From: Cytobacillus oceanisediminis
GTDB lineage: Bacteria > Bacillota > Bacilli > Bacillales > Cytobacillaceae
Assembly (NCBI RefSeq): GCF_007830235.1
Contig: NZ_VLKI01000021.1
Location: 1 to 64,000, forward strand
Direction of reading: 5' to 3'
Length of the DNA stretch: 64,000 bases
Part shown: piece by piece, positions 43,233 through 52,725 of the stretch
Layout of the letters: every line of letters begins with the position of its first letter
Position numbering within the stretch: position 1 is the stretch's first letter
The notes under the pieces: generated by a model
Databases searched by the model: none
Seen by the model: only the letters and a program-made list of their open reading frames with translations
Told to the model about the DNA's origin: nothing
Position numbers and translations under genes: made by a program

Positions 43233-43988
43233 TTAAAGATCTAGTTCAAGCGCAATCGGGCAATGGTCGCTGCCCATTATATCACAGTGAATTTGAGCAT
43301 CATTAATCATCTCTTGGAGTCTCTCGGAAACAATGAAATAATCGATCCGCCATCCGATATTCCGTTCGCGCACCTTCGCCATGTATGACCACCAGGTATA
43401 AGCGCCCTCTGCCTCCGGATACTTGTAACGGAATGAATCAACAAAACCTGAATGCAGCAAACCTGTCATTTTTCCTCGTTCTTCATCTGTAAAACCTGAA
43501 TTGCCGCGATTAGACTTTGCATTTTTTAAATCAATATCCTGATGGGCAACATTTAAATCTCCACAGAGAATGACAGGCCTTACCTGATCAAGCTCAAGCA
43601 GATATTCACGGATCCGTTCTTCCCACTCAAGACGGTAAGGAAGCCGGGCCAAATCCCGCTGAGAGTTAGGTGTATACACATTCACAAGATAAAACTCTTC
43701 ATACTCAAGAGTTAGTATTCTGCCTTCCGGCTCTGTTTCACTGTCGCCTAAGCCATACCGGACCGAAAGCGGTTCTTTTTTTGTGAAGACGGCAGTACCC
43801 GAGTATCCCTTCTTAATCGCATAATTCCAATACTGATGGTAACCTTCGAGAATGAGGTCAATCTGACCCTCCTGCAATTTGGATTCCTGGATGCAAAAAA
43901 TATCTGCATCCACATCATTAAAGTAATCTATAAAGCCTTTTTTCACGCAGGCTCTAATTCCATTCACATTCCAGGAAACAAGTTTCAT
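43233..43988 (-). CDS. exoA: Exodeoxyribonuclease III / AP endonuclease
   Basis: A 251-residue EEP-fold nuclease for base-excision repair, cutting at abasic sites and degrading 3' ends. Motifs are WNVNGIRA near the N-terminus, FCIQESKLQ (metal Glu), VYTPNSQR, CGDLNVAH (catalytic Asp and Asn) and GSDHCPI (catalytic His). Length equals the Bacillus ExoA family. Its ATG is preceded by AAGGAG. It is a single-gene unit. Confidence 0.94.
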   Translation of the reverse strand: MKLVSWNVNGIRACVKKGFIDYFNDVDADIFCIQESKLQEGQIDLILEGYHQYWNYAIKKGYSGTAVFTKKEPLSVRYGLGDSETEPEGRILTLEYEEFYLVNVYTPNSQRDLARLPYRLEWEERIREYLLELDQVRPVILCGDLNVAHQDIDLKNAKSNRGNSGFTDEERGKMTGLLHSGFVDSFRYKYPEAEGAYTWWSYMAKVRERNIGWRIDYFIVSERLQEMINDAQIHCDIMGSDHCPIALELDL

Positions 43989-44104
43989 TACATTAAATCT
44001 CCTTACGTTGAAAATCTACCAGACTATCAGATTACCATGGATAAAGCTCCACTGCACACTTAAAGCATTATTGCCCGCACCATGATCGACAATACCGGTA
44101 CAAT

Positions 44105-44345
44105 TCAAAACATAGCGATATAATATTTTTTGGGGACCTCCTGGTTACGATCGCCAATCGCCCACGAAATTCCCGATTCAAGCAATCTAGCTAGAAACAG
44201 GACTGAAATGATGAAAACAAGTGCAAACAGGAGATTTCATTTTAAAGAATCCAGAAATAGCAATACAAAAAAATAAAGCACACTCACCGCTAGAAATTCG
44301 GAAAGTGTCTGTTTGTTCGTAAAGACCCATTTTAAAACGTTCAAT
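44105..44345 (-). pseudogene. Broken small membrane-protein gene
   Basis: A reverse frame encodes a hydrophobic stretch NVLKWVFTNKQTLSEFLAV then SVLYFFVLLFLDSLK. An in-frame TGA at 44237-44239 follows, then 43 more codons, LLFALVFIISVLFLARLLE...KKYYIAMF, to a final TGA at 44105-44107. The TTG with GGGGGTGAG at 44345 is one base out of frame with it. Read together these look like one small membrane protein with a frameshift and a stop. It fills a 470-bp gap. Confidence 0.4.
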
Positions 44346-44429
44346 AACTCACCCCCGCCCCTGGTTGACCAAACAGCAATAATACTATTGTGAAATATAA
44401 AAAATATTCAGATAAGGTAAGCATGGCAT

Positions 44430-44466
44430 AAAAAATAGGCCTGCTATGAAGCAGTACCTATTTCTT
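44430..44466 (-). terminator. Terminator of the 104-aa gene
   Basis: AAATAGG...CCTATTT arms with an inner CTGCT/AGCAG helix and flanking T-rich sequence on the reverse strand. Confidence 0.7.
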
Positions 44467-44772
44467 AAAAATCATGGTTCCGGCATTCAGCTGCACCAAT
44501 TTGATGTTTTCTCCCGGCTGAATTCCTTGGTACAAAGAGGCCGTTAGCTTAACGGAATCTCCACTTTCCAGACGAATCCAGTATTCCTGGTGCACATCAT
44601 AATTGCTCAAGTAATTATCGATTGAAGCTTGGAGATATTTTTCTTCCACTTTCCCTTCAATTTCTGTAATTTTGGTTTCCGCAGCAACCAGACCGGTGAA
44701 AAAACCATAGTACACAATAAGCATTAAAATTGATCCTTGGATATAGAGACCGACTAGCATCCATTTTGTCAA
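44458..44772 (-). CDS. Hypothetical membrane-anchored protein, 104 aa
   Basis: One N-terminal helix (WMLVGLYIQGSILMLIVYYG) and a soluble C-terminal domain with GDSVKLTASLYQGIQPGENIKLVQL, which reads as a small beta domain. TTG start at 44772 with GAGGGATGG at about 7 bases spacing. No family recognised. Confidence 0.55.
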   Translation of the reverse strand: MTKWMLVGLYIQGSILMLIVYYGFFTGLVAAETKITEIEGKVEEKYLQASIDNYLSNYDVHQEYWIRLESGDSVKLTASLYQGIQPGENIKLVQLNAGTMIFKK

Positions 44773-44901
44773 AATCCATCCCTCTATTTCTTGTTTGTTA
44801 AAAAGCTACCCTCATTAGAATGGGTTAAACGGGATGGCCTCAAACGTTTTTAATCGAAAATAATGGAGGATTTTGAGCTCTTGAGTAAATTTGCAAAAAT
44901 A

Positions 44902-44933
44902 CAAAAATGCCCAACTCAATGGGCATTTTTTTG
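44902..44933 (-). terminator. Terminator of thiMDE
   Basis: AAATGCCCA and TGGGCATTT pair around a 6-base loop and run into T-rich sequence. The thiE stop lies within it. Confidence 0.8.
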
Positions 44934-45593
44934 CTTATTTCCTTCAATATGAACCGCTTTATATAGCATTCGTGCAGATGCTTCCGGAGAATCGGCTTGG
45001 CTAATTGCCGTGATCACCGAAACACCGTCTGCCCTCGTACCGATAATCGGAGCTGCATTCTCTGCTGTAATGCCGCCTATTCCAACAATCGGAATATTAA
45101 TATTCGCGTTTTTCAATTCTCTAATAAAACTCAGGCCCTGAACGGCTTTCGCGTCTTCCTTTGTGGAAGTCGGATAGATCGGGCCGATTCCAAGATAGTC
45201 TGCTCCTTCATCGATTGCTTTCTTTGCTTCACCCAAATTATGGGCAGACACACCAAGAATTTTATTGCCTATTTTTTTACGAACCACACTAGCCGGTTCG
45301 TCTTCCTGGCCGATATGGACGCCATCTGCATCGATTTCAAGTGCAAGCTCAATATCATCGTTTACAATAAAAGGAATATGGTTTTCCCGGCAGATCGATT
45401 GTAGCCTTTTTGCCAGGTGAAGCTTTTCTTCACCTTGAAAACACCCTTTTCCTTTTTCGCGGAATTGAAAGAGAGTAATACCCCCCTTAATTGCAGATCG
45501 CAGAACTTCTTCCGGATTATCGGAGCAGTTTGCACTGCCCATAATAAAATAGAGTCTTAGTAATTCTCTCATTTTTGCCGATTTAACTGCCAT
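44916..45593 (-). CDS. thiE: Thiamine-phosphate synthase
   Basis: A 225-residue ThiE, which joins HMP-pyrophosphate and thiazole phosphate to give thiamine phosphate. [51 protein letters not shown] and [19 protein letters not shown] are the family's phosphate and substrate motifs. The ATG at 45593 overlaps the thiD end by about 11 bases and has AAAAAGGAGAC upstream. Last gene of thiMDE. Confidence 0.94.
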   Translation of the reverse strand: MAVKSAKMRELLRLYFIMGSANCSDNPEEVLRSAIKGGITLFQFREKGKGCFQGEEKLHLAKRLQSICRENHIPFIVNDDIELALEIDADGVHIGQEDEPASVVRKKIGNKILGVSAHNLGEAKKAIDEGADYLGIGPIYPTSTKEDAKAVQGLSFIRELKNANINIPIVGIGGITAENAAPIIGTRADGVSVITAISQADSPEASARMLYKAVHIEGNKQKNAH

Positions 45594-46407
45594 GAACAAG
45601 AGTCTCCTTTTTCCGCCGGTTATAGGCCCAATGATTCGTAGGTCCATGCCCGCTGCCCAGCTGCAGGTCATCTTCAATAGCAGCTTGGATAAACTTCTTG
45701 GCGCACTCCACAGCATTTAAAACAGTCAATCCTTCCGCAAGTCCTGCAGTTATAGCTGCCGAAAAAGTGCAGCCGGTTCCATGTGTATTAACCGTTTGTA
45801 TCCTCTTACTCCTAAACTCATAAAAGTTCTGCCCATTAAATAAAAGGTCCGTTGCATCGTTTCCGGACTCATCATGGCCGCCTTTTATCATAACATTTCT
45901 AGCGCCGATATCATGCAGCTTCCTTGCTGCATCTTTTTTATCCTGATCTGTTTTAATCGTAAGCCCCGTTAGTACCTCTGCCTCCGGGATATTTGGCGTG
46001 ATGACCATCGAAAGAGGGATCAGGTATTCCTTCATGGAAGATATGGCCTCTTTCTGCAGCAGGCTTGCTCCGCCTTTTGCTATCATCACTGGATCAATGA
46101 CAACATTTCTCCATTTATACCGGGCAATCTCACGGGATACTCCCTCTATGATTTCTGCGTTAAAAAGCATTCCCGTTTTGACTGCGTCTGGTGCAAGATC
46201 TTCTCCGATGGAAGTGATTTGAGCAACGACCGCTTCCGCAGACATCGGATAAACATCTTGAACGCCTTTCGTATTTTGTGCAGTAACTGCTGTCAATGCT
46301 GACATGCCAAAAACCCCAAGTTCCTGGAATGTTTTTAAGTCAGCCTGAATTCCGGCACCGCCTCCGCTATCCGATCCAGCAATTGTCAATGCTTTGTTCA
46401 CCTTCAT
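45583..46407 (-). CDS. thiD: Hydroxymethylpyrimidine kinase / HMP-phosphate kinase
   Basis: A 274-residue ribokinase-fold enzyme that phosphorylates HMP twice. N-terminal [23 protein letters not shown] and metal region [11 protein letters not shown] and active-site loop [13 protein letters not shown] are present. The ATG at 46407 follows GGGAGGC. Lies between thiM (13-base gap) and thiE (overlap). Confidence 0.94.
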   Translation of the reverse strand: MKVNKALTIAGSDSGGGAGIQADLKTFQELGVFGMSALTAVTAQNTKGVQDVYPMSAEAVVAQITSIGEDLAPDAVKTGMLFNAEIIEGVSREIARYKWRNVVIDPVMIAKGGASLLQKEAISSMKEYLIPLSMVITPNIPEAEVLTGLTIKTDQDKKDAARKLHDIGARNVMIKGGHDESGNDATDLLFNGQNFYEFRSKRIQTVNTHGTGCTFSAAITAGLAEGLTVLNAVECAKKFIQAAIEDDLQLGSGHGPTNHWAYNRRKKETLVHGS

Positions 46408-46420
46408 TTTAACTGCCTCC

Positions 46421-47236
46421 CTACTTGCTGATTTTTTCAAAAGAACCGCGAGCTTCAATATCTGAAGCTGTAATGTTATATAAGCTATTTAAAAACTCAA
46501 TTTGGAAAGTACCGGGGCCTTTATCATTCGCAGCTTCTGCTGCCATCTCAGCTGCAGCACCGTATACAACCAATGCAGCAACGGACGCTTTAACTGGGTC
46601 CTTATCTACAGCAGAAAATGCACCTATTACTGAGGTCAACAGGCACCCCGCACCAGTTACCTTCGTAAGATAGGGATGGCCGTTGTTTATGGTGTATGTT
46701 AAAGTTCCATCTGAAACAACATCCTGTTTCCCAGTTATGACGGCAACGGATCCTAGCTCTTTTGCCACCGTTCCTGCAAGTTCAATCGTGTTCCCTTGGG
46801 CTTCCCCAGCGTCTACCCCTTTTATTTCCCATTGATGGCCGGCGGCATTGGCTATTTCAGCAGCATTCCCTCTTATTATCGAAATATTTAATTCTCCTAA
46901 TATTCTTTTTGCGGTTTCTGTCCGGTAAGGAGTTGCCCCAACACCCACTGGGTCAAAGATAACAGGAACCCCATGCTCGTTCGCTGAGCTTCCTGCGATA
47001 AGCATACTTTTCACCTCTTTTTGGGTAAGGGTGCCCATGTTCAGAACCAATGCTCCCGCTATTTTCGCCATATCCGCTACCTCTTCATGTGCATAAGCCA
47101 TAACAGGTGAAGCACCGATTGCCAAGAGTCCATTTGCGGTAAAATTAGTCACCACAACATTTGTAATATTATGTACCAGCGGATTAATTGCTCTTACTTT
47201 TTCTAAAAGACTGCTAATTTCGTAATTATTCATCAT
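46421..47236 (-). CDS. thiM: Hydroxyethylthiazole kinase
   Basis: A 271-residue ThiM that salvages hydroxyethylthiazole. [43 protein letters not shown] and [14 protein letters not shown] (catalytic Cys) are diagnostic. GGGGGAATA precedes the ATG. First gene of the thi operon, with a TPP riboswitch about 320 bases upstream and an SDR gene fragment in between. Confidence 0.94.
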   Translation of the reverse strand: MMNNYEISSLLEKVRAINPLVHNITNVVVTNFTANGLLAIGASPVMAYAHEEVADMAKIAGALVLNMGTLTQKEVKSMLIAGSSANEHGVPVIFDPVGVGATPYRTETAKRILGELNISIIRGNAAEIANAAGHQWEIKGVDAGEAQGNTIELAGTVAKELGSVAVITGKQDVVSDGTLTYTINNGHPYLTKVTGAGCLLTSVIGAFSAVDKDPVKASVAALVVYGAAAEMAAEAANDKGPGTFQIEFLNSLYNITASDIEARGSFEKISK

Positions 47237-47251
47237 TATTCCCCCTTACAT

Positions 47252-47407
47252 TTAGTTCATGACAAGTCCGACGTCAACGACAAGGTTCTGGCCTGTAACC
47301 GCCCTTGCCCATGGCGATGCGAAAAATACAATTGCATCAGCTACCTCTGCCGGATCGGTAATCTTTTTCAATGGCGTCGAGTTTTCGATCATTTCGAAGA
47401 CTTCTTT
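47252..47407 (-). pseudogene. SDR-family 3' gene fragment
   Basis: A 51-codon frame, opened only by an upstream stop (47408-47410), encodes the C-terminus of a short-chain dehydrogenase: EMIENSTPLKKITDPAEVADAI, then FFASPWARAVTGQNLVVDVG and LVMN. No start codon, cofactor loop or catalytic residues remain. It lies in the leader of thiMDE, downstream of the riboswitch terminator. Confidence 0.75.
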
Positions 47408-47496
47408 TTAAGTTGCTGCGCTAGCGTCTGTGGTTTTTAATAATCCCCCTAAACAATGATGTGTTCAACCTAGTTATCTGCTTTTTTCAGGCAAAA

Positions 47497-47528
47497 TAAA
47501 AACCAGATCCTTTAATGGACCTGGTTGA
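47497..47528 (-). terminator. Riboswitch-controlled terminator before thiM
   Basis: AACCAGGTCC and GGATCTGGTT pair around ATTAAA and run into TTTATTTT, directly after the TPP aptamer. Confidence 0.8.
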
Positions 47529-47563
47529 ATAATATAAGAGTAAGAACAATCGTTCCCGCTATC

Positions 47564-47657
47564 ACTACTTTCCTACGCTGGCATAATCCAGATCAGGTCC
47601 GAAGGGTAAAAAACAGATTGGTTTCTTTCTCAGCCCGCGCATCGGGCACCCCTAGCA
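47564..47657 (-). ncRNA. TPP riboswitch of the thiMDE operon
   Basis: Reverse-strand hallmarks are AGGGGTGCCCG, GGGCTGAGAAAG, ACCCTTCGGACCTGATCTGG and ATGCCAGCGTAGGAAAG. All invariant thi-box positions are present. Confidence 0.95.
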
Positions 47658-47770
47658 GTAAAACTATTAAGTTGGCTATTTTATCTTAGCTCTAAAAATG
47701 AATTCTGTAAAGTATTGCAATTCAAACGCTGCCTCTATATAGTAATATTAATCAAGTTGGAGGTATCTTT

Positions 47771-48223
47771 ATGGCAGAACATCAATTTTACTTAAAAGCA
47801 CACTGGCCAGGATTGCGCAATGATGTTGGAGGCATAGAAGCCGGTCAACTAAAAACGAAGGTATCGATTCCGCCTGAGATGGATGGTCCGGGAATCGGCA
47901 CAAATCCGGATGAAATGCTTTTAGGGGCTGCTGCGACCTGTTATATTATTACTCTTGCAGCTATGATGGAACGAAGCAAACTCGAAAAAGAAGACCTTAC
48001 CATGGAATCCATCGGAATTGTTGATGTAACTAATGGAATTATTACATACAAAAAAATCATCCATCGTCCCCTGATCATTCTAAAATCAGACGCGTCCGAT
48101 AAAGACCGCTCCCTTGCACATAAACTGGCACATAAAGCTGAAGCGTCGTGCATGATCTCCAGAGCAATTAAAGGAAATGTTGAGGTTGAATTGGAAGCAA
48201 AAATTATGAGTAAACCCGCTTAA
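47771..48223 (+). CDS. OsmC-family peroxiredoxin (SACOL1771 type)
   Basis: A 150-residue OsmC/Ohr-fold protein. The two redox cysteines lie in AAATCYIITLAAMM and EASCMISRAIKGN, the positions used to reduce organic peroxides. NPDEMLLGAAATC is typical. GGAGGTATCTTT precedes the ATG. Single-gene unit with its own terminator. Confidence 0.9.
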   Translation: MAEHQFYLKAHWPGLRNDVGGIEAGQLKTKVSIPPEMDGPGIGTNPDEMLLGAAATCYIITLAAMMERSKLEKEDLTMESIGIVDVTNGIITYKKIIHRPLIILKSDASDKDRSLAHKLAHKAEASCMISRAIKGNVEVELEAKIMSKPA

Positions 48224-48246
48224 ATTTATTTAAGCGGGTTTACTTT
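48208..48246 (+). terminator. Terminator of the OsmC gene
   Basis: AGTAAACCCGCTTAAAT and ATTTAAGCGGGTTTACT form a near-perfect 17-bp stem over the stop codon. Confidence 0.85.
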
Positions 48247-48328
48247 ATCATCTATTTTTTCGCTGCTGGCTTCAGGAATTTCGCGATAGGCATGTATCCT
48301 AATTTCTGCATGACGCCGGCTGCAAAAC

Positions 48329-49078
48329 TTATAAAGCCCATTTCCGAATCGCTTTGGCAACGCCAGCTTCATCATTTGAAGCAGTCACAGCATTTGCTGT
48401 TTCTTTGACAATTTCTTGAGCATTGCCCATCGCCACGCCCCAGCCTGACTCCTTAATCATTGCAATATCATTTAAGCTGTCACCCATTGCCATGACATTT
48501 CCCATGGTAATGCCAAGAATTTCGGTAACCTGTTGGATCCCTTTTGCTTTATTGATGCCAAGTGCATTGACTTCAATATTGGTTAAGCTTGAATTGGTAA
48601 TTTCAAGATCACCCTTTGATTGGAGTTCTTTATGGATGATTTCCCTTACTTCATCATCAGTGATATCAAATCCAAATTTCAGCCATTCATGGTCGTGGAT
48701 ATTTTCAGGCATTTCATTGGTCCAGACCTGGTCGCAGCTGGTAGCCCAGAAATGGGTTTTATGTGTTTGGGATAAATTCCACATCCATTCCATTACCTTA
48801 GAATTAACTGGAGTTCTCGAAATCAAATTCCCTTCCGGACCAAAAATTTCACTTCCATTGACCGTAATTAAATAGGAGTTTAATTCAAGCGAGTCCGCAT
48901 GGTCACGGGCTGTAAGCCTGGAACGGCCGGTACTTAGAATAACCTCAATTCCTTTTTCCTTTGCTTCGCGAATTGCCTCGCGGTTTTCCTCTGGAATTTC
49001 GTCATTCGAATTCAACAAAGTTCCATCCATATCAAGAGCGATTAATTTTATCTCCGGAGCATTCATTTTTTCTGGCAT
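48329..49078 (-). CDS. Cof-type HAD hydrolase
   Basis: A 249-residue HAD phosphatase of the Cof/type IIB class. Motif I is ALDMDGTLLNSND (nucleophile D16 and D18), motif II is the Ser/Thr in ILSTGRS, and motif IV is MAMGDSLNDIAMI. Such enzymes dephosphorylate sugars, FMN or pyrophosphate species; the substrate is unknown. Reverse strand, convergent to the OsmC gene. Confidence 0.9.
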   Translation of the reverse strand: MPEKMNAPEIKLIALDMDGTLLNSNDEIPEENREAIREAKEKGIEVILSTGRSRLTARDHADSLELNSYLITVNGSEIFGPEGNLISRTPVNSKVMEWMWNLSQTHKTHFWATSCDQVWTNEMPENIHDHEWLKFGFDITDDEVREIIHKELQSKGDLEITNSSLTNIEVNALGINKAKGIQQVTEILGITMGNVMAMGDSLNDIAMIKESGWGVAMGNAQEIVKETANAVTASNDEAGVAKAIRKWAL

Positions 49079-49197
49079 TATTAACTCCCTTTCCTAAACA
49101 ATAAAGACATTATATAAAGAAATATGATTCCATTCAAAGGAAAGCCTTTAAAGTTGACTTTAAAGATTGGTCACAATGGAAGAAGCAGTACCCAACG

Positions 49198-50047
49198 GTG
49201 TTGTATTTATTGTTATTAATCTTACCTGCAACATGCTTTATTATAACCATACACTTTGGGCATTCTGGGGCATTACCGCTGAGTGGATCAATGGGTATGA
49301 ATGGCAATTCTATTGCTGTTTTTGCAGGGAAAGCTGAAGTGGCAGGTACCCTTGATTTTCAAAAAGATAATGTCTTTCTGCTGCCAGATCAAGCTTCTTT
49401 GGAGCAATTGCCGCTTATGGAAGGGAAGGATCCAAGAATTTCTTTTAGTGAGAAAGACCAGCAGATGCTAAAAAAGGTTTTCGGCATTGCTTCTGCTGTT
49501 GAAGTGGAAGAAGTTTCGCTTATTATTAATGAATATAGAGCATACAATACTTTAGATGATCAGGCAAAGATTTTAGAGGCAGTAATACCAAAAGAGCCAG
49601 AAAGAACGTCCACTCCCTTTTCACCTGTTCTTGCAAGATGGCAAGGAACTTGTTCTTACAGGGCCATTGAATCACGTATATAAAGAGTTTTCTATAAGGA
49701 AAGAAGATGAAATTTTAAGAGGTTTATCGCCGGCGGAAGTATTTCAGCTTTATTTATTTGCAGAGGAAGTAGAAGACTATTTTACCCAGTATGCCCTATT
49801 TAATCATGACCCTGAGGTTGAAAAAACCTTCAAAACCCTGAACGATTATCTGCATGCGATCAACGAATCCCCTTCTTTAGCGGAAGAACAGACCTTATTA
49901 TATAAAGTGAAAAACGCATCATTGGAAGAGGTCATAATCAATGACTCATCTGCTTATATTTCGATCTTAAAAGAAGAAGGCCTTGGATTTGGTCTAAGCA
50001 AAAATAGTGATGGAATATGGAAAGTAAACTGGATGCCAACTCAATAA
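49198..50047 (+). pseudogene. Frameshifted gene for a membrane-anchored protein
   Basis: Two frames offset by one base join into one protein: residues from 49198 to about 49600 (one N-terminal helix YLLLLILPATCFIITI and a soluble part ending IPKEPE) and from about 49600 to 50047 (PLPFHLFLQDGKELVLTGP to VNWMPTQ). The in-frame sequence upstream (DFKDWSQWKKQYPTV) has no usable start codon, so the 5' end may be broken too. A terminator follows. The family is unknown. A sequencing error could also explain the shift. Confidence 0.65.
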
Positions 50048-50049
50048 TC

Positions 50050-50084
50050 AGGAGCTTGTACCTTAATTGGTGCAAGCTTTTTCT
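50050..50084. terminator. Terminator after the frameshifted gene
   Basis: AGCTTGTACC and TGGTGCAAGCT pair around TTAAT, followed by TTTTTC; convergent with the 96-aa gene. Confidence 0.7.
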
Positions 50085-50085
50085 A

Positions 50086-50376
50086 TCAGCTAAACAGCCT
50101 CCCAAAGAATATTATAATAGCCAATACTGCTGAAAGAAATAAAGTGATGACAATCGAAAAAAGAACATGGAAGCCTGACTGCCAATTTTGAACTTTTTTA
50201 AGAACGAATACACTGAGGAAAAAGACGCTTACTGTCAGAACGAGGAGTACTGAAAAAGGACGCTGTCCTATTTTATCTAAGTAAATATCATATAAAGGCG
50301 AAAATCCGAGCAGTAAAAATAATCCCAAACAAATAAAAGAAAGGATAAATAAAAGATGGCTTAATTTTTCCGGCAT
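50086..50376 (-). CDS. Small three-helix membrane protein, 96 aa
   Basis: Three hydrophobic helices (about 6-27, 38-58 and 70-92) with short basic loops. AAAGGGGGAC precedes the ATG. No conserved motif recognised. Confidence 0.6.
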   Translation of the reverse strand: MPEKLSHLLFILSFICLGLFLLLGFSPLYDIYLDKIGQRPFSVLLVLTVSVFFLSVFVLKKVQNWQSGFHVLFSIVITLFLSAVLAIIIFFGRLFS

Positions 50377-50529
50377 AATTAGTCCCCCTTTCTTTTAATC
50401 TGACTTTAAAAGAATCCCTCTTGATAATATGTATGAATAAATCTTTCAGTATAAAACTTGTAATTCTTTGAATGTTTATATATGGTAAAACTATGTTTAG
50501 CTATTACCGAAATAAAAGAAGGTTTTTTA

Positions 50530-51597
50530 GTGAAGAAAAATTTGATTATCACCTTTTTAACAGCTTTTATTGGAGCATTCATATTTTCCCTGCTGCATAT
50601 TCCCGTCGCTTTTCTGCTTGGAGCAATGATTTCCGTCATGATCGGCAGCCGCATAAGCAGCATTCCCTTTTATTGGCCTGTAAAGCTGCGTGATGCGGGC
50701 ATCATAATTGTTGGGTATAGTATTGGCCTTGCTTTCACAAAAGAAGCTGTGCTATTAATCCTGCAAAAGCTTCCATTTATCCTGCTCATTACCGTTTCCA
50801 TGGTTCTCTTCAGTGCGTTATCTGCTCTCTTGATCGCTAAATTATCGGGCATCAATTATCCAACTGTTTTGATCGGAAGCATTCCCGGAGGGCTTTCGCA
50901 GATGATTTTGCTGGCTGAAGAGATAAAAGAAATTGATATAACGGTTGTAACGTTTATGCAGGTTGCGAGGTTGACGATGATTATTTTTATCGTGCCTTTC
51001 CTGATATTTGGGCCATGGTTTCATGCATCGCCTGGTACGGTTATGCAGGCAGCTGATCCTTTGTGGACTGATTTATTTCCGAATATTTTGCTGTTTGTCT
51101 TTGTTTCTATTATTGGCATAATATTGAGTAAGCGCCTGCGCCTGCCTACCCCTTACTTATTGGGACCCATTATGGGAACAGCGGCTCTTGTTATCTCAGG
51201 TATAAAGGGGCCGGAACTGCCGCCTGAGTTACTGGACCTTTCACAATTGCTAATAGGTGCCCATATCGGCCTGATGATGAAGCTTGAAAAACTTCCGCAC
51301 AAAGCAAGAACCATTTCGCTGTCAGCTTTAAGCGGCCTCCTTCTCATAGGCGGTTCCCTTTTGTTCAGTATGCTGATTATGGGGATTTTCCGCTTCTCCC
51401 CTGCCACCAGTTTTTTAAGTCTCGCACCAGGCGGAATGGACCAAATGGCGATTATCGCCCATGAAATTCATGCCGATTTAGCAATCGTAACCGGTTACCA
51501 GCTTTTTCGATTGTTTTTTATCTTTTTTGCGGTTCCGCCCTTTTTAAAATGGATATTTTACAAGTTTAGGAATAAGAAGCAGAAAACTACTGTTTAA
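50530..51597 (+). CDS. AbrB-family (PF05145) membrane protein
   Basis: A 355-residue protein with about ten helices arranged as two repeats, each carrying a motif like GSIPGGLSQMILLAEE and LAPGGMDQMAIIAHE. This is the transporter-like family annotated AbrB or ammonia monooxygenase, unrelated to the DNA-binding AbrB. Function is not established. GTG at 50530 follows AGAAGGTTTT; an in-frame ATG at 50482 has no good site. Confidence 0.85.
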   Translation: MKKNLIITFLTAFIGAFIFSLLHIPVAFLLGAMISVMIGSRISSIPFYWPVKLRDAGIIIVGYSIGLAFTKEAVLLILQKLPFILLITVSMVLFSALSALLIAKLSGINYPTVLIGSIPGGLSQMILLAEEIKEIDITVVTFMQVARLTMIIFIVPFLIFGPWFHASPGTVMQAADPLWTDLFPNILLFVFVSIIGIILSKRLRLPTPYLLGPIMGTAALVISGIKGPELPPELLDLSQLLIGAHIGLMMKLEKLPHKARTISLSALSGLLLIGGSLLFSMLIMGIFRFSPATSFLSLAPGGMDQMAIIAHEIHADLAIVTGYQLFRLFFIFFAVPPFLKWIFYKFRNKKQKTTV

Positions 51598-51600
51598 AAA

Positions 51601-51635
51601 GAGGGACTGCCTATATAAATGGCAGTCCCTTTCGC
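51601..51635 (+). terminator. Terminator of the AbrB-family gene
   Basis: AGGGACTGCC and GGCAGTCCCT pair around a 9-base loop, followed by TTTCG. Confidence 0.8.
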
Positions 51636-51667
51636 ATTAAGAAAAAATTTTCAGTTTTGCTAGTATA

Positions 51668-52417
51668 CTAGTTTATCACAACTGCCTGTGAACCCATTAG
51701 CTCCCAAGCCTTAATAAAAGCCTCTTTAGGAACCTTTTTGTTTTTTGTACCATACGGATCATTTACATAAATATAATTTTCATCATAGCCAGTGATCGCA
51801 ACACTATGCATCTGAAACGTGATATCAACCGGTCCGTTTGGCGTGCTCCAGGTCTCAAATGAAGCCGCTGGCGATAGGCTCGCGGTTGTAATGATCCAAA
51901 CAGGAGATCCGTCTGCCACCTTCTGTAGAAGCACGTTAAATGGCTTGCCAGTCAGGTTTTCCGCACGGTCAGGGAAATATTTCTTGGCGAGTTCAAATAT
52001 TGGCCCTTGATACACACCTAATCCTGGTCCATCCTCCATGTTTCCGACAAAGCCCTGATTAGGGTCGCCATACCTTCCGTTATTGTACCGAAGCGGTACC
52101 CGGTTAATTTCATTTGCCAAATCATTTTTTGTAACATCAATACCCTCATATTTCATAACCATGGCGAGACTTGTCACTTCACACCCATTATATAAACGCG
52201 GACTATCCATTTGTTTGAACAAGGGTACATCAAGAAGAACAGATTGTTTCCATTCTTCTTTTCTGTGGGGCAGATGTTTTGCTTCAGCATGAGGAACTGC
52301 TGTATAGTATATCTCATTTTCTCTTGATTCTTCGCCCTTCCCCAGCTGAACACTTCCTAAAGTCAACGACAAACCAATCCCTGCAGCGACAGATACAGCA
52401 ATAATCCTATTACCCAA
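51668..52417 (-). CDS. C39-family cysteine peptidase, exported
   Basis: A 249-residue protein with an N-terminal hydrophobic signal/anchor (IIAVSVAAGIGLSLTLGS) and a papain-like C39/YvpB-type domain. The catalytic Cys is in YNGCEVTSLAMVMKYEG, the His in FQMHSVAITGYDE, and the Asp or Asn in YVNDPYG. The fold is common in Firmicute secreted peptidases of unknown substrate. TTG at 52417 is 8 bases after AAGGGAG. A 10-bp repeat TACTAGTTTA flanks the gene on both sides. Confidence 0.82.
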   Translation of the reverse strand: MGNRIIAVSVAAGIGLSLTLGSVQLGKGEESRENEIYYTAVPHAEAKHLPHRKEEWKQSVLLDVPLFKQMDSPRLYNGCEVTSLAMVMKYEGIDVTKNDLANEINRVPLRYNNGRYGDPNQGFVGNMEDGPGLGVYQGPIFELAKKYFPDRAENLTGKPFNVLLQKVADGSPVWIITTASLSPAASFETWSTPNGPVDITFQMHSVAITGYDENYIYVNDPYGTKNKKVPKEAFIKAWELMGSQAVVIN

Positions 52418-52465
52418 TTTACTTACTCCCTTTTCCAACAATGCTGTTTGATTTTAGTGCTTTAC

Positions 52466-52480
52466 TAGTTTACTAAACTA
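52466..52480. promoter_or_regulatory. 15-bp palindrome upstream of the C39 gene
   Basis: TAGTTTA-C-TAAACTA is a perfect inverted repeat about 50 bases before the C39 start. It could be an operator, for example for a MarR-type protein, but nothing else points to a regulator. Confidence 0.4.
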
Positions 52481-52725
52481 CAAGAAACATTGTGCCATAC
52501 TCTGGAAATTATGACAATTTAGCTGACTCTTTTTCAAAATCTTCATTATTTTTGTCAGAAATGCGCTATTTTGCTTTTATCTGATGAATAACGTCTTCTT
52601 TTGAGAGCTTTTGTCATGTGGCAGGAAAAAAGGGGATCCCGTGCTGAATACGTTTACAAGCTACTTTTCGGAACAACCTTCCGAAGCATTCAGAATAAAA
52701 CTAATAGATGAAAGGGCTGAGTTAA

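Noticed and set aside
48252-48341. 29-aa frame (MGFISFAAGVMQKLGYMP...) overlapping the HAD gene end
   Set aside because: Weak ribosome binding site and overlap with the HAD stop; could be real, but evidence is insufficient.
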